From NCBI RefSeq assembly GCF_026626665.1, contig NZ_JAPNKE010000002.1, positions 9,258,001 to 9,322,000 of the forward strand: a stretch of DNA of 64,000 nt, given 5' to 3'. The translations under genes and the position numbers were made by a program. Under the pieces are notes generated by a model, which worked only from the letters and a program-made list of their open reading frames with translations, was not told where the DNA came from and searched no databases. Shown here in pieces: positions 17,514-25,528 of this stretch. Source of the DNA: Nannocystis pusilla. GTDB taxonomy: Bacteria; Myxococcota_A; Polyangia; Nannocystales; Nannocystaceae. How positions within the stretch are numbered: the first letter of the stretch is position 1; each line of letters starts with the position of its first letter.

Positions 17514-20114
17514 GTGGTCGCGCAGCTCCTGCCTGTCTGGGTCCTGGTCGCGTGGGGTGTGTCCGCACGGGCCTTCGCCCCCGCGCCGGCCGCAGGCGCC
17601 GCCGAGCCGCCGAAGCCCACGGCCGCGCCCGCCGTCGACAAGCTCGCGCCCGGTGCGGGCGCCCCGTTGCCGGCGCCGGCGCCGAAGGCTCCTGGCGTTC
17701 AGGACATGTCCCAAACGCCATTGTGGGTGCGCCCGACCAGCGCGCCGCCGCTGCGGCCGGTGGTCGGCAAGGCGAGGATCCGCGACTTCAAGCTGAAGTC
17801 GGCGCGCATCGACGACGACGCGATCGACATCGACGGCCGGACGTCCGAGCCGGCGTGGCTGGCGGTGCCGCTCTTGCCCGACCTGGTCCAGATCGAGCCG
17901 CGCTACGGGCACGCGCCGACGCACGAGACGCGGGTGCGGGTCGCCTACGGCACCAAGGGCCTGTACGTCGCGTTCGACTGCATCGACGACCCGAAGCACG
18001 TGCGCGCCGGCGTGTTCCGCAAGGACCAACTCGGCCCGTCCGACATCGTCTGGCTCGAGCTCGACCCCAACAACAACGACACCACCGGCTACTCGTTCGC
18101 GCTCAACGCCTCCGGCTCGCAGGAGGACTCGCAGCTGTTCCGCGACGACTCCGAGGAGCTGCTGTGGGACGGCGTGTGGAAGGGCGCGGCCAAGCTGACC
18201 GACACCGGCTGGTCGGCCGAGATGTTCATCCCGTGGTCGACGATCCGCTTCACCGCCCGCGACGAGTACACCTTCGGCGTCAACATCGGCCGGTGGATCA
18301 ACCACGACGGTGAGACGCAGATCCTCTCGCCCACGCCGCAGGGCCTGCCGGGGCGCATGAGCTGGGCGCTCGACTACGTCGGCGTCAAGAACATCCAGCC
18401 CGGCCTCAACCTCGAGCTGCGGCCGTTCTTCTCGCTGCGCGGCGTACCGCGTCGCGGTGACGACAGCCTCGACCGCTCGTTCCCGCTGCTGCCCAACGGC
18501 GGCTTCGACCTCAAGTACGGCCTGCGCGGCAACCTGACCCTCGACCTCGCGGTCAACCCCGACTTCGGCCAGGCCGAGGTCGACCCCGCGGTGCTGAACC
18601 TCGGGCCGTTCGAGGTCTACTTCCCCGAGCGGCGCACGTTCTTCCTCGAGTCGAAGGAGATCTTCGAGACCCGCTTCCAGCTGTTCTACTCCCGCCGGGT
18701 CGGCCGGATCCCGCGGGCCGCGCTGGCCGATCAGACGCCGCGCGGCGGCGAGGACGGCGAGATCGTCGCGCTCGATCCGCTGACGCGGATCTTCGGGGCC
18801 CTGCGCGTCACCGGTCAGGTCAAGCCGGGCTGGAGCCTCGGCGTGCTGACGGCCAACACCGGCGCGAGCTTCGGCGTCGAGCGCTTCTCCGACGGCTTCG
18901 AGCGGCGCGTCACGGTCGACCCGATCAGCGAGTACTCGGTGATCCGCGTGCGCCGCGAGTTCGACGGTCAGACCAGCATCGGCGCGCTGGTCACCGGGGT
19001 GGTGCGCGGCGGCGGCGAGCCGTCGGCGTTCACCGGCGGCTTCGACTACCGGATCCGCTTCCGCGAGCGCTGGCGGCACTCGGCGCAGATCATCGGCACT
19101 CACAACGGCCGGCGCGAGGGCATGGGCGCGGTGGCCGACATCAACCGCACCAGCAAGAACCTGTCGATGGGGGCGGTGTTCGAGACCTTGACGCCGCACG
19201 CCGACTTCAACGACCTCGGCTTCATGCGCTTCAACAACTACATCGACGGCAAGGCCAACGTCGGTGTGTTCAACGCCCAGCCGGTCGGCAACGTGCGGCG
19301 CATGGCGGCGACGCTGTCGTCGCAGGTGGCCTCGTCGTACCAGGGCTACCTGCTGCAGAAGCAGTTGCACCTCGACCTCAGCCTGACCACGCTCAAGCTG
19401 CAGGGCACCTCGCTGTGGGCCGGCGGCCACCTGCCGCAGTACGACCTGTTCGAGACGCGCGGCGGGATCCCCTACCTCGTCCCGTTTCACTGGTGGATCG
19501 GCGGCACCTCCTCGAGCCCCGACAACAAGAAGATCGTCGGCGTGTTCAACTGGGCCTACGGCGAGCAGAACGGCCGCCCCGGCCCCGACTACGGCCTCGA
19601 GGTCCGCCTCCGCCCGGTGCCCCGCCTCGAGCTCACCCTCCGCGGCGACCTCAACCTCAGCTTCGGCCGCCCGCGCTGGACCACCACCAACGACCTCGAC
19701 GAGGCGGTGTTCGGCCGCGCCTACGTCACCCAGTACATCGGCGTGCTGCGCGGCACCCTCGGCATCCTGCCCAACCTGACGCTGCAGACTTTCAACCAGC
19801 TGTACTTCCTCTCGGCCCGCCACACCGACTTCTTCATCCTCGAGCGGCCCGGCACGCTGGTCCCGACCAACCCCGCGCCCTACGCCGGCGAGGTCGACCA
19901 GGGCCTCACCAGCTTCATCTCCAACTCGATCCTCCGCTGGGAGTACCGCCCCGGCAGCTTCCTGTTCTTCGTCTACACCCACCGCACCGTGCTGTCCGAC
20001 TTCAGCCCGCGCTTCAGCTACCGCCCGCTCGGCGGCTTCGCCAACCTCGTCGCCCCGGGCGTGGCCAACGAGGACATCCTGTTCCTCAAGCTGCAGCACA
20101 TGTTCGGCCTGTGA
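17514..20114 (+). CDS. DUF5916 outer-membrane protein with CBM9-like N-domain
   Basis: An 866-residue exported protein. The GTG start gives a signal peptide (LLPVWVLVAWGVSARAFA). After a Pro/Ala linker the domain from about residue 95 (IDIDGRTSEPAWLAVP...) resembles the carbohydrate-binding family 9-like fold. The rest, with VNPDFGQAEVDPAVLNLGPFEVYFPERRTFF, is the DUF5916 signature and ends in alternating beta strands typical of an outer-membrane barrel. The family's role is unknown; uptake or surface binding is likely. The linker contains a GGACATGTCCC motif (17701). A TATACA box at 17461 suggests a leader of about 45 nt. Confidence 0.8.
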   Translation: MVAQLLPVWVLVAWGVSARAFAPAPAAGAAEPPKPTAAPAVDKLAPGAGAPLPAPAPKAPGVQDMSQTPLWVRPTSAPPLRPVVGKARIRDFKLKSARIDDDAIDIDGRTSEPAWLAVPLLPDLVQIEPRYGHAPTHETRVRVAYGTKGLYVAFDCIDDPKHVRAGVFRKDQLGPSDIVWLELDPNNNDTTGYSFALNASGSQEDSQLFRDDSEELLWDGVWKGAAKLTDTGWSAEMFIPWSTIRFTARDEYTFGVNIGRWINHDGETQILSPTPQGLPGRMSWALDYVGVKNIQPGLNLELRPFFSLRGVPRRGDDSLDRSFPLLPNGGFDLKYGLRGNLTLDLAVNPDFGQAEVDPAVLNLGPFEVYFPERRTFFLESKEIFETRFQLFYSRRVGRIPRAALADQTPRGGEDGEIVALDPLTRIFGALRVTGQVKPGWSLGVLTANTGASFGVERFSDGFERRVTVDPISEYSVIRVRREFDGQTSIGALVTGVVRGGGEPSAFTGGFDYRIRFRERWRHSAQIIGTHNGRREGMGAVADINRTSKNLSMGAVFETLTPHADFNDLGFMRFNNYIDGKANVGVFNAQPVGNVRRMAATLSSQVASSYQGYLLQKQLHLDLSLTTLKLQGTSLWAGGHLPQYDLFETRGGIPYLVPFHWWIGGTSSSPDNKKIVGVFNWAYGEQNGRPGPDYGLEVRLRPVPRLELTLRGDLNLSFGRPRWTTTNDLDEAVFGRAYVTQYIGVLRGTLGILPNLTLQTFNQLYFLSARHTDFFILERPGTLVPTNPAPYAGEVDQGLTSFISNSILRWEYRPGSFLFFVYTHRTVLSDFSPRFSYRPLGGFANLVAPGVANEDILFLKLQHMFGL
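17700..17727. repeat. GGACATGTCCC motif inside the DUF5916 linker
   Basis: AGGACATGTCCC followed by AAACGCCATTGTGGG encodes QDMSQTPLW in the low-complexity linker after the signal peptide. It matches the half-unit of the intergenic palindrome family. Confidence 0.45.
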
Positions 20115-20117
20115 GCG

Positions 20118-20182
20118 CATGGGGGCATGTTCCGAAGAGCATGTGTGAACGGCCATGTTCTCCGGGGCATGTCCGAAAGAGC
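20118..20182. repeat. GGACATG-family repeat in a convergent junction
   Basis: GGGGCATGTTCCGAAGAGCATG, then GGCCATGTTC, then GGGGCATGTCCGAAAGAGC: two diverged palindromes downstream of the DUF5916 gene, facing the response regulator. Each half-unit is followed by CCGAAAG or CCGAAG. Confidence 0.75.
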
Positions 20183-20241
20183 AGCTCCGTCGAATGCGCC
20201 GAGCGCGCCAGGGGGCGACGGTAACGCAGCCTTAATGTCGC

Positions 20242-20893
20242 CTACGGGTCGGGCGAGACCAGGCCGGCCCGCACGGCGTACTTGACCAGGCCGGCGAGGT
20301 GGTGGACATCGAGCTTGGCCATGATCCGGCCGCGGTGGCCCTCGACGGTCTTCATGCTGAGGCCGAGGTCCCGCGCGATCTGGTTGCTCGACTGGCCCTG
20401 GACGACGAGCCGGAGGATCTCGCACTCCCGGTTGGTGAGGGCGTCGGCCGGATGGGTCTCGCGCCGGCGCGAGTCGACGAGCACGAGCTTGGCGATCGCG
20501 GGGCTGAAGAAGGCGCCGCCGCGGGCGACGGCGGCGATCGCGGCCAGCAGCTTGCTGAACGCCGACCCCTTTAATAAATAGCCGCTCGCGCCGGCGCGGA
20601 TCGCCGGACGCACGTACTCCTCGCCGGAGTACATCGACAGCACCAGGACCTGGGTGCCGGGGAAGTCGCGGCAGATCGCGCGCGTCGCCTCGACGCCGTT
20701 CATCTCCGGCATGCCCAGGTCCATGACCACGACGTCGGGCCGCAGCCGCTCGACAGCCGTGACCGCGGCGCGCCCGTCCGCGACCTCGCCGACGACCTCG
20801 ATGCCAGGCTGCTCGGCGAGCAGCATGCGGACCCTCCCGGACGATCGCGTGATCGTCCGCGAGCAACACCCGGACAACCTGCTTCTGTTCCAC
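20242..20893 (-). CDS. NarL/FixJ-type response regulator, frame break at ~20833
   Basis: The GTG start at 20893 reads VVRVLLADDHAIVREG, a receiver N-terminus. The frame then shifts at 20832-20834 and continues VRMLLAEQPGIEVVGEV, VVVMDLGMPEMNG (phospho-acceptor Asp) and YLLKGSA, then the LuxR-type HTH LTNRECEILRLVVQGQSSNQIARDLGLSMKTVEGHRGRIMAKL. Two missing Gs restore 217 residues, the normal length. It probably acts as a DNA-binding output of a sensor kinase, but no kinase gene is adjacent. A TAGGGT box lies 7 nt before the start. An assembly indel is favoured. Confidence 0.85.
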
Positions 20894-20900
20894 GCCCCGA

Positions 20901-20906
20901 ACCCTA
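20901..20906 (-). promoter_or_regulatory. Extended -10 box of the response regulator
   Basis: TGC-TAGGGT on the minus strand ends 7 nt before the GTG at 20893, which supports this start rather than an upstream one. Confidence 0.5.
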
Positions 20907-20960
20907 GCACGCGCCGCCCCGGCGCGCGCGCGAGAGCCGCCGGCCGTATGAAGACCGATT

Positions 20961-20998
20961 CATGACATTTCTTAAAAGACATGTCTCAAGGAGCATGT
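20961..20998. repeat. Diverged GGACATG-family repeat
   Basis: GACATTTCTTAAAAGACATGTC followed by AAGGAGCATG. The loop is AT-rich compared with other copies. It lies upstream of the response regulator, one of few copies not at a gene 3' end. Confidence 0.55.
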
Positions 20999-21778
20999 TG
21001 GTCGGGCCCGCCGCACGGGCGGGACGCGTTTTCGAGACAATTACAATCCGCCGCGGTGGAGCGGGCGCGCGGAGCTGGCTGGCGCATGAGACATGTGGTC
21101 TCCTTCGAGTTTGGGTCGAACCCGCGGCGCGGACTGACGCGGGACCCGGGCTCGCTCGCCGCGTCGAGTCGAGCCGCGCGGATGCCCGGCGACGCTCCGC
21201 CTCATGCACGGCGAGGCTCGAGCTTGCCGGGCTCGGTCGAGCATTCCGAGGCGCGCCGCCGCAGTGGACGCGTCACCACGAGATGCCGAGTCGGGAGACA
21301 CGTGCTGCGAGATCGCGGTGCCTCGAGCGCGCTCGCGCGTGAACGCGAGGAACGACCGTGTCCACGCCTTCTCGGCGGTCGGGGGACTGGCTTCGTCCCG
21401 TGGCTCGATCGCGAAGGCTTGCGCAGCGTCGTCTGCGACTCGCCGTCACGCCCTGCCTCGCAACGGTCCGGTCTTCGCAGATCGGACGTCTGCGCGGCGC
21501 GACGGCCCGGCAGACCGGCATTGTGCCGGTGGTTTTCTGACGAGGCTCGCGCAGCATCGTCGCACTTCGTCGGACCCTCGCCATCACACCCACGCCTTGC
21601 AGCGGCGCGTCGTGGCCCGGGTCGTCGTCGTTGTGGCGATGTCGCCGGCGGGCCGGCATGGACTGGCGGTCCGCGGCGCCGGTGCTCGCGCAGCATCGCC
21701 GTCGCGCCCCCGCCTCGCAGGGTCCGGTGCGTCGCGGCTCGGCCGTGTCCGACGTGCCGCGATTCGCCGGCAGGCGGC
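20999..21778. repeat. Gene-free region with three decayed ~130-bp repeats
   Basis: No credible gene was found in this 780-nt stretch. On the minus strand three units share the order GAGGCNGGGCGTGACGGCGA, then GACGATGCTGCGCGAGCC. The recognisable cores are near 21417, 21544 and 21682. The last core also matches the 3' end of the gene at 21779 (GCGATGCTGCGCAAGCTCG, near 21790). The spacing is 108-138 nt. This looks like an old tandem duplication of the gene's end that is now degenerate. The part before about 21350 has no clear repeat. Confidence 0.5.
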
Positions 21779-22207
21779 TCAGCGGCGAGCGAGCTTGCGC
21801 AGCATCGCCTGCACCTCGTCGCGGGCCTCGCCGAGGCGCTGCGAGCGGTACACGCCGTAGGCGCTGCCGAGGACCGGGCCGGTGATCATGCCGACCACCG
21901 GGAGGACCGACGCGGCCAGGCCGATCTTGGCGCCGCTGATCAGCGCGCCGCCGGGGGTGAGGCGCTCGTGGAGGGCCAGCAGCTCGTCGGCGAGCTTCTG
22001 CCGCTCGTCGGCGTCGAGCTCGCTCAGGCGGGCCGTGCGCTCGCGCAGGGAGCCCAGCTCGCGCTCGAGCGCCGTGTCGCTGAACGGCGCCACGTCGACC
22101 ATCTGCTTCAGGCGCTCGCCCTGGGCCTTGGCCCAGCCTTTCGGGTCGCTGCGGAGCTGGTCGGACTGCTGCTTGGCCCAATCTCTCGCCTGGTCGCGGA
22201 TGGACAT
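21779..22207 (-). CDS. Small amphipathic/membrane protein of unknown function
   Basis: About 142 residues. The N-terminal two thirds is helical and charged (RDQARDWAKQQSDQL, ELGSLRERTARLSELDADERQK); then a Gly-rich hydrophobic segment (ISGAKIGLAASVLPVVGMITGPVLG, about residues 96-120) that may insert in the membrane; then a charged tail ending RKLARR. I do not recognise the family. The ATG at 22207 is preferred to one at 22219, because a TATGCT box lies 7 nt before 22207 and the alternative falls inside that box. Degenerate copies of its 3' end lie just downstream. Confidence 0.6.
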   Translation of the reverse strand: MSIRDQARDWAKQQSDQLRSDPKGWAKAQGERLKQMVDVAPFSDTALERELGSLRERTARLSELDADERQKLADELLALHERLTPGGALISGAKIGLAASVLPVVGMITGPVLGSAYGVYRSQRLGEARDEVQAMLRKLARR

Positions 22208-22214
22208 CGCGCGC

Positions 22215-22220
22215 AGCATA
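22215..22220 (-). promoter_or_regulatory. Extended -10 box deciding the start at 22207
   Basis: TGC-TATGCT on the minus strand ends 7 nt before the ATG at 22207. Confidence 0.5.
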
Positions 22221-22281
22221 GCAGAGGCTCCGGCGGACGCCCGGACGGCCCGGCCGGCGGGACCGGCCGCGCGGCCCGTGC

Positions 22282-22287
22282 TATCCG
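22282..22287 (+). promoter_or_regulatory. Extended -10 box of the CPXCG gene
   Basis: TGC-TATCCG ends 6 nt before the ATG at 22294. Confidence 0.45.
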
Positions 22288-22293
22288 AGGGGC

Positions 22294-22473
22294 ATGGACG
22301 ACGTCGCCCAGGTCCAGTGCCCGTACTGCTTCGAGGTGGTCGAGATCGTGGTCGACCCGGCCACCCGCGGAGAGCTGATCCAGGACTGCGAGGTCTGCTG
22401 CCGTCCGTGGCGCATGCTGGTCCGGCGCCGCCGCGACGGCTCGCCGCTGGTCACCGTCGAGCGCGCGCAGTGA
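22294..22473 (+). CDS. CPXCG-type Cys-rich small protein
   Basis: A 59-residue protein. It begins MDDVAQVQCPYCFEVVEIVVDP and continues IQDCEVCCRPWRM, so it has CPYC and CEVCC clusters, four or five cysteines that could hold zinc. This matches the CPXCG small-protein family, whose function is unknown. There is no signal peptide, so it is cytoplasmic. It ends with a charged Arg-rich segment and stops at TGA 22471-22473. It may be cotranscribed with trxB 281 nt downstream, but trxB has its own -10 box. Confidence 0.8.
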   Translation: MDDVAQVQCPYCFEVVEIVVDPATRGELIQDCEVCCRPWRMLVRRRRDGSPLVTVERAQ

Positions 22474-22500
22474 GCCGACCCCGCCTCGCGCCCGCACGCA

Positions 22501-22524
22501 GGACATGTCCTTCGGGTCATGTCA
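22501..22524. repeat. Single GGACATG palindrome after the CPXCG gene
   Basis: GGACATGTCC, TTCGG, GTCATGTCAC: one imperfect hairpin 28 nt after the CPXCG stop. The rest of the gap to trxB is GGC-rich with a GGGGCCC hairpin near 22694-22718. Confidence 0.65.
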
Positions 22525-22740
22525 CTGGCCGCGACGGCGCGGGCGAAACGGCGTCCTCTCCGTCGCGCCCGGAGGGGCGGCGCCGGCCGATCCCGGCGGC
22601 GATCGGCCCCGCGGCGGCGGCCCGCGTCGAGGTCGGACCGCCGCCGCGGGCCCGCAGGCGAGCGGTTCGGCCTCGCGGGCGTGATGTCCCTCAGGGGCCC
22701 GTCCCGCCGGGGCCCCGTCATGTGGCCCGGCGAGAGCAGC

Positions 22741-22746
22741 TATCCT
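22741..22746 (+). promoter_or_regulatory. -10 box of trxB
   Basis: AGC-TATCCT ends 8 nt before the ATG at 22755. No Shine-Dalgarno is present. Confidence 0.5.
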
Positions 22747-22754
22747 CCGACCTC

Positions 22755-23687
22755 ATGCCGACGCACAGCAGAGTCCTCATCCTCGGTTCGGGCCCCGCGG
22801 GCTACACCGCCGCGATCTACGCCGCGCGCGCGAGCCTGGAGCCCGTGATGGTCGCCGGCCCCGAACCGGGCGGCCAGCTCACCACCACCACCGAGGTCGA
22901 GAACTATCCGGGCTTCCCCAAGGGCATCACCGGCCCCGACATGATGGAGGAGTTCCGCGCGCAGGCCGAGCGCTTCGGCACCAAGCTCCACTACGACATG
23001 GGCGTGCGCGTCGACCTGTCGCGCCGGCCCTTCGTGGTCGAGGGCGAGGCCGACACCTATCACGGCGACGCGCTCATCATCGCCACCGGCGCCTCGGCCA
23101 AGTGGCTCGGCCTGCCCAACGAGCAGCGGCTGCGCATGTCGGGCGGCGGCGTCACGGCCTGCGCCACCTGTGACGGCGCGTTCTATCGCAACCAGGACGT
23201 CGCCGTGATCGGCGGCGGCGACACGGCGATGGAGGAGGCCACCTTCCTCACCCGCATGTGCCGCAGCGTGCACCTCATCCACCGCCGCGACACCTTCCGC
23301 GCCAGCAAGATCATGCAGACGCGCGCGATCGAGAACCCGAAGATCACGGTGCACTACAACACCGAGGTCGCCGACGTCCTCGGCGGCGACCGGGTCGTCG
23401 GCCTGGCCCTGCGCGACACCGTGACCGGGGCTGCGCGCGAGCTGGCGGTCACCGGCCTGTTCCTCGCCATCGGCCACCAGCCCAACAGCGACATCTTCAA
23501 GGGCCAGCTCGACATGGACGAGACCGGCTACCTCAAGGTCCGCCCCGGCTCGACCTATACCAACATCCCCGGCGTGTTCGCCTGCGGCGACGTGGCCGAC
23601 AAGGTCTATCGCCAGGCCGTCAGCGCCGCCGGCACCGGCTGCATGGCGGCGATCGACGCCGAGCGCTGGCTCGCCGAGCACCTGTAA
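22755..23687 (+). CDS. trxB: Thioredoxin reductase
   Basis: A 310-residue NADPH- and FAD-dependent disulfide reductase that recycles thioredoxin in the cytoplasm. The FAD motif is VLILGSGPAGYTAAIYAARA, the redox-active pair is ACATCDGAFY, the NADPH Rossmann motif is VAVIGGGDTAMEEA followed by HRRDTFRA, and the C-terminal FAD motif is GVFACGDVADK with YRQAVSAAGTGCMAA. The length is normal. It is transcribed alone, with a -10 box just before the ATG and a palindrome cluster after the stop. Confidence 0.97.
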   Translation: MPTHSRVLILGSGPAGYTAAIYAARASLEPVMVAGPEPGGQLTTTTEVENYPGFPKGITGPDMMEEFRAQAERFGTKLHYDMGVRVDLSRRPFVVEGEADTYHGDALIIATGASAKWLGLPNEQRLRMSGGGVTACATCDGAFYRNQDVAVIGGGDTAMEEATFLTRMCRSVHLIHRRDTFRASKIMQTRAIENPKITVHYNTEVADVLGGDRVVGLALRDTVTGAARELAVTGLFLAIGHQPNSDIFKGQLDMDETGYLKVRPGSTYTNIPGVFACGDVADKVYRQAVSAAGTGCMAAIDAERWLAEHL

Positions 23688-23709
23688 GCGGCGCGCCTGC
23701 AGGGCGCGG

Positions 23710-23751
23710 GAGACGAGCGCGGCGCGCGGACGGGGCGCGGGCGCTCGTCTC
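23710..23751. other. Large hairpin downstream of trxB
   Basis: Arms GAGACGAGCGC (23710-23720) and GCGCTCGTCTC (23741-23751) are perfectly complementary around a 20-nt GC-rich loop. No U-tract follows, so it may slow RNA decay or help Rho-dependent ending rather than terminate alone. Confidence 0.5.
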
Positions 23752-23767
23752 GTCGCAAGTGGCCTCC

Positions 23768-23839
23768 GGGACATGCTCGATAGAGCATGTTCTTGGGGAC
23801 ATTGCCTCTCTGACATGCCCTTGTGAGCATGTCCTGAAG
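23768..23839. repeat. Two GGGACATG palindromes in the trxB/degP convergent junction
   Basis: GGGACATGCTC-GATA-GAGCATGTTC, then GGGGACATTGCC, then GACATGCCC-TTGT-GAGCATGTCC followed by TGAAG. The remaining gap to 24014 is GC-rich and contains no gene. Confidence 0.85.
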
Positions 23840-24014
23840 CGCTAGACGGCGCCCCCGCAGCGAGGGGCCGGCCGCGCCGTTCATGGCTGGCCGCCCGCAG
23901 GCCCTCGCGTTCGCGCGAGCCGGCGCGGCGAGGGGCTGGCCAGCGCTGTTGCTCGCGCGCGAGCCCGGCGCCGCGAGGACGTCCGGGCTCGTTCGCTCGC
24001 TCGCGCTGGCGGGC

Positions 24015-25502
24015 TCAGCGGCGCTCGATCATCGCCGAGTGGGTCGAGCCGCCGCGCTTCACCTCGACGGCGACCTTGCCGTCGTCGCTCGCCAGCGCGC
24101 TGGCCACGTCGCCGACCTGCGACACCTTCTGGCCGTTGATCGTCTGCAGCACGTCGCCCTCGCGCAGGCCGAGCTCGTCGGCGAGCGAGCCGGGCATCAC
24201 GCTGCGGACCGTCAGGCTTCCGTCCTTGGCCTCGACCTGGGCGCCGAGGCGCGGCTGGCCGTCGGGGAACAGCTTGCCGGACTCGCCGTTCATGCGGCGG
24301 GCCGAGCGCTGCAGCTCCTCTTCGCTGGGCAGCTTGCCGATCGTCGCCTTGAGGTCGACCTTCTTGCCGCCGCGGTCGACCGACAGGATGACCTGAGAGC
24401 CAGGTTTGGTGTCGGCGACGCGGCCGCGCAGGTCGCTGAAGTTGAGCACTTCGCGGCCGTTGATCGCGGTCACCCGGTCGCCCGCGCGCAGGCCCGCCTC
24501 GGCCGCCGGAGTGCCGGGCTGGACCGCGCCGACCACCGCCCCGGCCTCGGGCGTGCGGCCCACGGCCGGCTCGATCTCCCGGCCCGAGATGCCCAGCCAG
24601 CCGCGCACCACCTTGCCCGACGCCTTGAGCTGCGGGATCACCGTCTTGGCCTGATCGATCGGGACCGCGAAGCCGAGCCCGCGGCCGATCCCGCCGACCG
24701 CCGTGTTGATGCCGACGACCTCGCCCGCCATGTTGAACAGCGGCTCGCCGCTGCTGCCCGGCGCGATCGAGGCGTCGGTCTGCAGGAAGTCGATGTAGCT
24801 GTTGGCGTAGAGGCCGAGGCTGCCGCGGCCCTTGGCCGAGACGATGCCGGCGGTGGCCGTCTGCTCGAGGCCCATCGGCGAGCCGATCGCCATCACCCAG
24901 TCGCCGACCGCCAGCGCCGTGCTGTTGCCGAGCGTCGCCGTCTTGAGGCCGCTCGCGCCCTCGAGCTGGACCAGCGCGATGTCGGTGTACGGGTCGGAGC
25001 CGAGCACCTTGCCCTTGTACATGCGGCCGTCGTGCAGCTTGACCTCGAGCCGCTCGGTGCCGTTGACCACGTGGTGGTTGGTGACCACGAGGCCGTCGGA
25101 CGTGAGCACGAAGCCGGAGCCGATGCCCTGCTGCGGCGGCGCCTCGGCGCCGGGGCCCATGTTGAACTGATCGAGGAAGGGCAGCATGCGTGGGTCGATG
25201 CCCTGCATGTCGAGCTGGGCCCGCTTGCCATAGGCGCGGATGTTGACCACCGCGGGCGACAGCTCCTTGACGAGCGGCGCCAGGCTGCGGCGGGGGTCGA
25301 ACTCGCCGCCGACCACCGGCGCGCCGCTGCCCTCGCGCCACAGCGCGCTGCCGGTGTTGGCCGCGGCGACCTCGCCTGCCGCCTCGGCGTGGTTGTGATA
25401 GCTGAGTGCGACCGCTGCGCCACCGAGTGTCGTCAGGCCGAGGAAGGCGAGCAGCGCCTGCGGCGAACGGAGTCGTCGGGACCGGATCGTGGTTGAGCTC
25501 AT
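24015..25502 (-). CDS. DegP/HtrA-like periplasmic serine protease with two PDZ domains
   Basis: A 495-residue trypsin-fold protease with an N-terminal membrane anchor or signal (LLAFLGLTTLGGAAVAL). The catalytic triad can be read: TNHHVV (His), PYTDIALVQL (Asp) and PGSSGEPLFN (Ser). The last motif has Glu where GNSGGPL has Gly, next to the oxyanion hole. Two PDZ domains follow (GAVQPGTPAAEAGLRAGDRV and RSVMPGSLADELGLREGDVL). It degrades or refolds damaged envelope proteins. It lies 26 nt after the ABC exporter pair on the same strand, so it may belong to that operon. Confidence 0.9.
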   Translation of the reverse strand: MSSTTIRSRRLRSPQALLAFLGLTTLGGAAVALSYHNHAEAAGEVAAANTGSALWREGSGAPVVGGEFDPRRSLAPLVKELSPAVVNIRAYGKRAQLDMQGIDPRMLPFLDQFNMGPGAEAPPQQGIGSGFVLTSDGLVVTNHHVVNGTERLEVKLHDGRMYKGKVLGSDPYTDIALVQLEGASGLKTATLGNSTALAVGDWVMAIGSPMGLEQTATAGIVSAKGRGSLGLYANSYIDFLQTDASIAPGSSGEPLFNMAGEVVGINTAVGGIGRGLGFAVPIDQAKTVIPQLKASGKVVRGWLGISGREIEPAVGRTPEAGAVVGAVQPGTPAAEAGLRAGDRVTAINGREVLNFSDLRGRVADTKPGSQVILSVDRGGKKVDLKATIGKLPSEEELQRSARRMNGESGKLFPDGQPRLGAQVEAKDGSLTVRSVMPGSLADELGLREGDVLQTINGQKVSQVGDVASALASDDGKVAVEVKRGGSTHSAMIERR

Positions 25503-25528
25503 GCCGCGGGAACCGGGGCTGAGCGCCG

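Noticed and set aside
20983..22378. A large plus-strand protein in the gene-poor region
   Set aside because: No start signal, no recognisable domain, and the frame runs antisense through the clear gene at 21779 and in another frame of the CPXCG gene.
23881..25528. A C-terminal extension of the ABC subunit reading through the DegP-like gene
   Set aside because: The protein ends normally at FKEETDDG, and the extension is Arg/Pro-rich nonsense overlapping a real gene; one missing G before 25529 explains the lost stop.
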